Positions 60,868-64,000 of a stretch of 64,000 nucleotides of DNA are shown one piece after another. A program made the translations under genes and the position numbers. The stretch is from an uncultured Carboxylicivirga sp. (GTDB lineage: Bacteria > Bacteroidota > Bacteroidia > Bacteroidales > Marinilabiliaceae), in NCBI GenBank assembly GCA_947491945.1, contig CANLLN010000002.1:62001-126000 (forward strand). Direction: 5' to 3'. The notes under the pieces were generated by a model, which worked only from the letters and a program-made list of their open reading frames with translations, searched no databases and was not told the DNA's origin. Position 1 is the first letter of the stretch, and each line of letters begins with the position of its first letter.

Positions 60868-61593
60868 ATGCTAAGAGTACATTCCATTGAATCATTAGGC
60901 ACCTACGACGGCCCCGGCATTCGTTTGGTCATCTTTTTACAGGGCTGTAACTTCAAATGCCTGTATTGTGCCAATGCCGACACCATTACGGCAAAGGGCG
61001 GCTCCGAAACAACGGTTGAAGAACTTGTTAGCATGGCCAACAACCAAAAAGCCTTCTTTGGGAAGAAAGGCGGCGTCACTTTTTCAGGCGGCGAGCCACT
61101 TCTGCAAGCCAAACAACTAGTGCCGGTAGTTAAAGCTTTAAAAGAGGCAGGTTTTCACATTTGCATCGACACTAATGGCAGCCTGCTGAACGACGATGTA
61201 AAAGCCGTACTTGAACATACCGATATTGTGCTGCTCGATGTAAAGCACATTAACAACGAGAAGCATCAACTTTTAACCGGCAAAAAAAATGACAACACCC
61301 TGGCCTTTATAGATTATCTTAGGTCCATTGACAAGCCGGTGTGGCTGCGCTATGTGCTTGTACCGGGCTACTCCGATGATCCTGAACACCTGCATCAACT
61401 GGGGCAGCACTTCCAAAATTTCCATAATATTGAAAAACTGGAGATACAACCCTACCACGAACTGGGTGCCCACAAATATGAACACATGGGCTGGGAATAT
61501 AAACTGAAGCATGTAAAGGCCAACACACCCGAACAACTGGATGCGGCATATGCCATCCTGAAAAAATATTTTAAGGACGTGGTAATCAACTAA
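60868..61593 (+). CDS. pflA: Pyruvate formate-lyase activating enzyme
   Basis: 241 residues, radical SAM enzyme that puts the glycyl radical on PflB. The cluster motif is C27, C31, C34 (GCNFKCLYC), preceded by YDGPGIRLVIFLQ; GGVTFSGGEPLLQ binds SAM. Directly after pflB, 33 bases before focA. Confidence 0.97.
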   Translation: MLRVHSIESLGTYDGPGIRLVIFLQGCNFKCLYCANADTITAKGGSETTVEELVSMANNQKAFFGKKGGVTFSGGEPLLQAKQLVPVVKALKEAGFHICIDTNGSLLNDDVKAVLEHTDIVLLDVKHINNEKHQLLTGKKNDNTLAFIDYLRSIDKPVWLRYVLVPGYSDDPEHLHQLGQHFQNFHNIEKLEIQPYHELGAHKYEHMGWEYKLKHVKANTPEQLDAAYAILKKYFKDVVIN

Positions 61594-61626
61594 TCCAACA
61601 AGCTACTCACCATTAAAATACTAACA

Positions 61627-62406
61627 ATGAATTATTATTCAGCAAAAGAAATTGTTGAACAAGTAAATAAAGTGGCACAGGCCAAGGCCGACACAAATGC
61701 CAATAAAACCTTTGTACTGGCGCTGTTGGCCGGTGGATACATTGCCATGGGCGGACTCCTGGCCATCGTAGTGGGCGGCGGCCTGCCCGGTATCAGTGCT
61801 AGTAATCCGGGTATTCAGAAGCTGCTATTCGGTGCAGTCTTCCCCCTGGGTCTCATCCTCTGTGCCATTGCCGGTGCCGATCTGTTCACAGGCAATACAG
61901 CCTATTTTATACCGGGACTGCTGTCTGGCAAGCGCTCGGTGAAAACTATACTTAAAAACTGGGGCATCGTGTATGTTGGCAACTTTATTGGTTCTCTCAT
62001 CGTGGCATTTCTATTCGCATACTACTGCGGACTTTTCAGCAAGGAGCCGTGGTTAAGCAGCACCATTAGCATTGGCGAGTACAAAACAGCATCACCCTTC
62101 TTAAAAACCATGGTAAAGGGCATTGCCTGTAACTGGATGGTAGCCCTGGCCATGTGGCTGGCTTATGCCGCCAAGGATGTGTCAGGTAAGATACTCGGCA
62201 TCTGGTTTCCCATCACAGCCTTTGTGGCCATGGGATTTGAGCACAGTGTGGCCAATATGTTCTTTATCCCCACCGCCATTTTCTACGGTGCTGACGTAAG
62301 CTGGACTACCTTCCTGTTTAGCAACCTGCTGCCCGTTACGCTGGGTAATATCATTGGTGGGGCACTCTTTGTGGGAACGGCGTATTGGTTTGTTTACGAG
62401 AAGTAA
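61627..62406 (+). CDS. focA: Formate/nitrite transporter (FocA type)
   Basis: 259 residues, six membrane helices. Seen: LLAGGYIAMGGLLAIV, GADLFTGNTAYFIPGLLSGK (the family's loop), CNWMVALAMWLAYAAKDVSG and GFEHSVANMFFIP. It should export formate made by PflB. Third gene of the pfl operon; a 21-base inverted repeat follows the stop. Confidence 0.95.
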   Translation: MNYYSAKEIVEQVNKVAQAKADTNANKTFVLALLAGGYIAMGGLLAIVVGGGLPGISASNPGIQKLLFGAVFPLGLILCAIAGADLFTGNTAYFIPGLLSGKRSVKTILKNWGIVYVGNFIGSLIVAFLFAYYCGLFSKEPWLSSTISIGEYKTASPFLKTMVKGIACNWMVALAMWLAYAAKDVSGKILGIWFPITAFVAMGFEHSVANMFFIPTAIFYGADVSWTTFLFSNLLPVTLGNIIGGALFVGTAYWFVYEK

Positions 62407-62435
62407 ATTAGATACTTTTGCACAAGTTTACAATA

Positions 62436-62487
62436 AACTCATCGTATGACCAAACTACTGATTATCAGTTTAGTCATACGATGAGTT
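62436..62487. repeat. Long inverted repeat after focA
   Basis: Arms of 21 bases (62436-62456 and 62467-62487, from AACTCATCGTATGAC and GTCATACGATGAGTT) with one mismatch and a ten-base loop. It is longer than a usual terminator stem and is not followed by a clear T run, so it may be a terminator, an RNA-processing site or an operator. Confidence 0.8.
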
Positions 62488-62517
62488 GTATCTTTCAGAC
62501 ACACTAAAACAGGCCGC

Positions 62518-62787
62518 ATGGAACTCAAAACAGAAAATTACAAGTTCATTCAGCACAATAAATGTGAGTTTTTTCCCTGTCACAAAGTAAAAAACGTGGC
62601 GGAGTTCAATTGCCTGTTCTGCTTCTGCCCTCTTTATATGCTTAAGGACAAATGCGGCGGGAATTTCACCTACCTCAATGAAGTAAAAGACTGCAGCGCA
62701 TGCACCATACCCCATAGTAAAGGAGGCTACGACCACATTATGAGTAAAATGGCAGAGGTAATCAAAATAGGTAGCCAAAGAGATTAG
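62518..62787 (+). CDS. Cysteine-rich small-domain protein
   Basis: 89 residues, cytoplasmic. Cys at HNKCEFFPCHK, NCLFCFCPLYMLKDKCGGNF and KDCSACTIPH, with HSKGGYDHIM near the end, the layout of the Cys-rich small domain family (two or more metal sites). Such proteins probably bind zinc or an iron-sulfur cluster; the exact role is not known. It lies after the pfl operon, beyond a long inverted repeat. Confidence 0.82.
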   Translation: MELKTENYKFIQHNKCEFFPCHKVKNVAEFNCLFCFCPLYMLKDKCGGNFTYLNEVKDCSACTIPHSKGGYDHIMSKMAEVIKIGSQRD

Positions 62788-62831
62788 AAAAGTGGCGCAA
62801 GAGTTACCTCTCCACCGCTCTATCTTCCTTT

Positions 62832-63779
62832 TTATTGATTCAGCGAGCTGTACAAACGGCCCTGCCAGGTATCTTTTTCTGCCAGGCGCTTCTCCACTTT
62901 TGTTACAAACTCAAAATTCTTAAGTCCCCAGCGTGGTGCAATGAGTAGGTTGTGCGGTGCCTGACTGATAAAACGCTCCATCACAATGCGAGGGTTCATC
63001 AGTTCGAGAAAATCAAGCACCAGATCCACAAACTCTTCTGCCTCATAAAGCTTAAAATAGTCCGGTTGATCATCATATAGCTTGGCAAAGGCACTGCCTT
63101 TAACGATTTGCAGCTGATGGAGTTTTAAGAAACTAATGGGTAACTGAGATACTTCACGGGCATGCTGCAGCAATTGCTGTCTGTCCTCCCCCGGTAAGCC
63201 CAGAATCAGATGAAGCCCCACAGGAATACCGGCCGCAGCGATACGCTTGGTAGCATCCACCGTTTCGGCATGACCATGGCCACGGTTAATCTGTCCAAGG
63301 GTATCATCATTGGTTGATTCCGCACCCAGCTCAATGGCGATATAATAATCTTTGCGCCACTCCTTCAAAACTGCCAACAGCTCATCGCTGATGCAGTCGG
63401 GTCGGGTACCCAAAACGATGCCCTTTACTTTAGGGTGACTCAATGCCTGTTGGTATTGGGCAATCAAATGCTCGGTTTCGCCATAGGTATTGCTGTAGGC
63501 CTGAAAATATGCCAGGTATTGTTGCGTTTGATACTTGGGTCGAAAAAATGAAATACCCTTGTCTATTTGCTCGGTAATCGTCAGCTCAGGACCACAATAC
63601 GAAGGATTGAAAGTACTGTTATTACAAAAAGCACAGCCCCCGGTACCCTTTGAGCCATCGCGGTTAGGACAAGTAAAACCGGCATTGACCGATACCTTCT
63701 GTACCCGCTCGCCAAAAGTGCGTTTTATGTATGAACTATAATCGTTATATCGCTTCTCGTGCCCCCAGGGATATTGCAT
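62832..63779 (-). CDS. Radical SAM protein, TIGR01212/YhcC type
   Basis: 315 residues from the ATG at 63779 (MQYPWGHEKRYNDYSSYIKR); an ATG at 63824 is upstream of the promoter. FTCPNRDGSKGTGGCAFCN holds the radical SAM cysteines with the long spacing of this family. GIVLGTRPDCISDELL and GLHLILGLPGEDRQQLLQHA match YhcC-like proteins of unknown substrate. Convergent with the Cys-rich protein gene. Confidence 0.93.
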   Translation of the reverse strand: MQYPWGHEKRYNDYSSYIKRTFGERVQKVSVNAGFTCPNRDGSKGTGGCAFCNNSTFNPSYCGPELTITEQIDKGISFFRPKYQTQQYLAYFQAYSNTYGETEHLIAQYQQALSHPKVKGIVLGTRPDCISDELLAVLKEWRKDYYIAIELGAESTNDDTLGQINRGHGHAETVDATKRIAAAGIPVGLHLILGLPGEDRQQLLQHAREVSQLPISFLKLHQLQIVKGSAFAKLYDDQPDYFKLYEAEEFVDLVLDFLELMNPRIVMERFISQAPHNLLIAPRWGLKNFEFVTKVEKRLAEKDTWQGRLYSSLNQ

Positions 63780-63799
63780 AACTGTTGTATTTTGGGCGG

Positions 63800-63807
63800 C
63801 AAAGGTA
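63800..63807 (-). promoter_or_regulatory. -7 promoter element of the YhcC-like gene
   Basis: Minus strand TACCTTTG, a full TAnnTTTG match, 20 bases before the ATG at 63779; it lies inside the longer reading frame and so rules against that start. Confidence 0.5.
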
Positions 63808-63846
63808 TAAATTATACCGATCATTTAGTAGATTCGCTCATGCGAG

Positions 63847-64000
63847 CTATCCATTTAATTTATTTATCAATGCCACAAGCTCATGATTGGAAGCTCCATA
63901 GCTAACAATGTTAATTTTCAATGGCGTGTTTTTGAATTTTGATACAGACAGTTCAAGCGCATCCAGAATCCATTCTGCTTTGTTTCCAAAGGCATCACCG
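63847..64000 (-). CDS. C-terminal end of a gene cut by the window edge
   Basis: The minus strand is open from base 63999 to the TAG at 63847-63849 and gives 50 residues ending KINIVSYGASNHELVALINK LNG. The VSYGASN segment recalls the last ACT domain of aspartate kinases, but the piece is too short to be sure. Confidence 0.5.
   Translation of the reverse strand, partial: GDAFGNKAEWILDALELSVSKFKNTPLKINIVSYGASNHELVALINKLNG

Noticed and set aside
1-64000. Search for phage, transposase, CRISPR, rRNA, tmRNA and restriction systems
   Set aside because: No repeat array, integrase, capsid or transposase-like product was seen on either strand.

Overview
The window looks like a chromosome segment of a Bacteroidota bacterium, most likely an anaerobic or facultative relative of the Marinilabiliales (the order is an inference). 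The signs are a SusC/SusD pair, a protein with a type IX secretion (T9SS) C-terminal signal, NigD-like, DUF3078, DUF5723-like and DUF3820 proteins, many lipoproteins, -7 promoter elements of the TAnnTTTG type, almost no Shine-Dalgarno sequences, and a pyruvate formate-lyase operon. I see no phage, transposase, rRNA or CRISPR. One tRNA gene (Arg, anticodon ACG) is present.

Layout. 1-4.5 kb: the end of a SusC gene, then SusD, a lipoprotein resembling the Mx1 zinc peptidases but without the HExxH motif, and a lipoprotein with YD-like repeats; together a glycan or peptide uptake operon. 4.7-18.4 kb: four consecutive transcription units coding for a T9SS-exported ELWxTDGT-repeat protein, a thioredoxin-fold lipoprotein without CxxC plus an M16 peptidase, two tandem thioredoxin-like proteins, and a third thioredoxin-like protein followed by a second M16 peptidase. 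Each unit is preceded by a terminator and by a shared two-part motif (TGTCAC, 17-18 bases, GCGTC or AAGTC) that looks like a promoter for one alternative (ECF-type) sigma factor. I consider this envelope cluster the best candidate for an undescribed system.

18.6-36.9 kb: mainly housekeeping and envelope genes: NYN-LOTUS nuclease-like protein, SDR oxidoreductase, tRNA-Arg, M23 peptidase, a TPR protein joined to a PIF1-like helicase with its own TPR tail, UPF0126 membrane protein, HAD phosphatase, MscS channel, S9 glutamyl endopeptidase-like enzyme, creatininase-like amidohydrolase, nucleoid-associated protein and a small orphan with a perfect Shine-Dalgarno sequence. 37-48.9 kb: a peptidase/propeller/barrel protein, two metallophosphoesterases, a patatin-like lipase, an AsmA-like protein, a kinase/phosphatase pair and outer-membrane proteins. 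48.9-57.6 kb: ArfB, gnd, a WecA/MraY-like transferase, a Crp/Fnr regulator, MazG, PhoH and PurC. 57.6-58.5 kb: a 900-base gene-poor region. 58.5-64 kb: pflB-pflA-focA, a Cys-rich protein, a radical SAM protein, and the end of one more gene at the right edge.

By eye the first 18 kb is more A+T-rich, with A/T-ended codons, than the rest, so it may have a different history. Three copies of a 41-42-base palindromic repeat lie in intergenic sequence at 35.3, 56.6 and 57.8 kb. Many ATG codons at the far 5' end of open frames are not the likely starts; where a signal peptide, a family start or a promoter decides, I give the shorter gene and say so.
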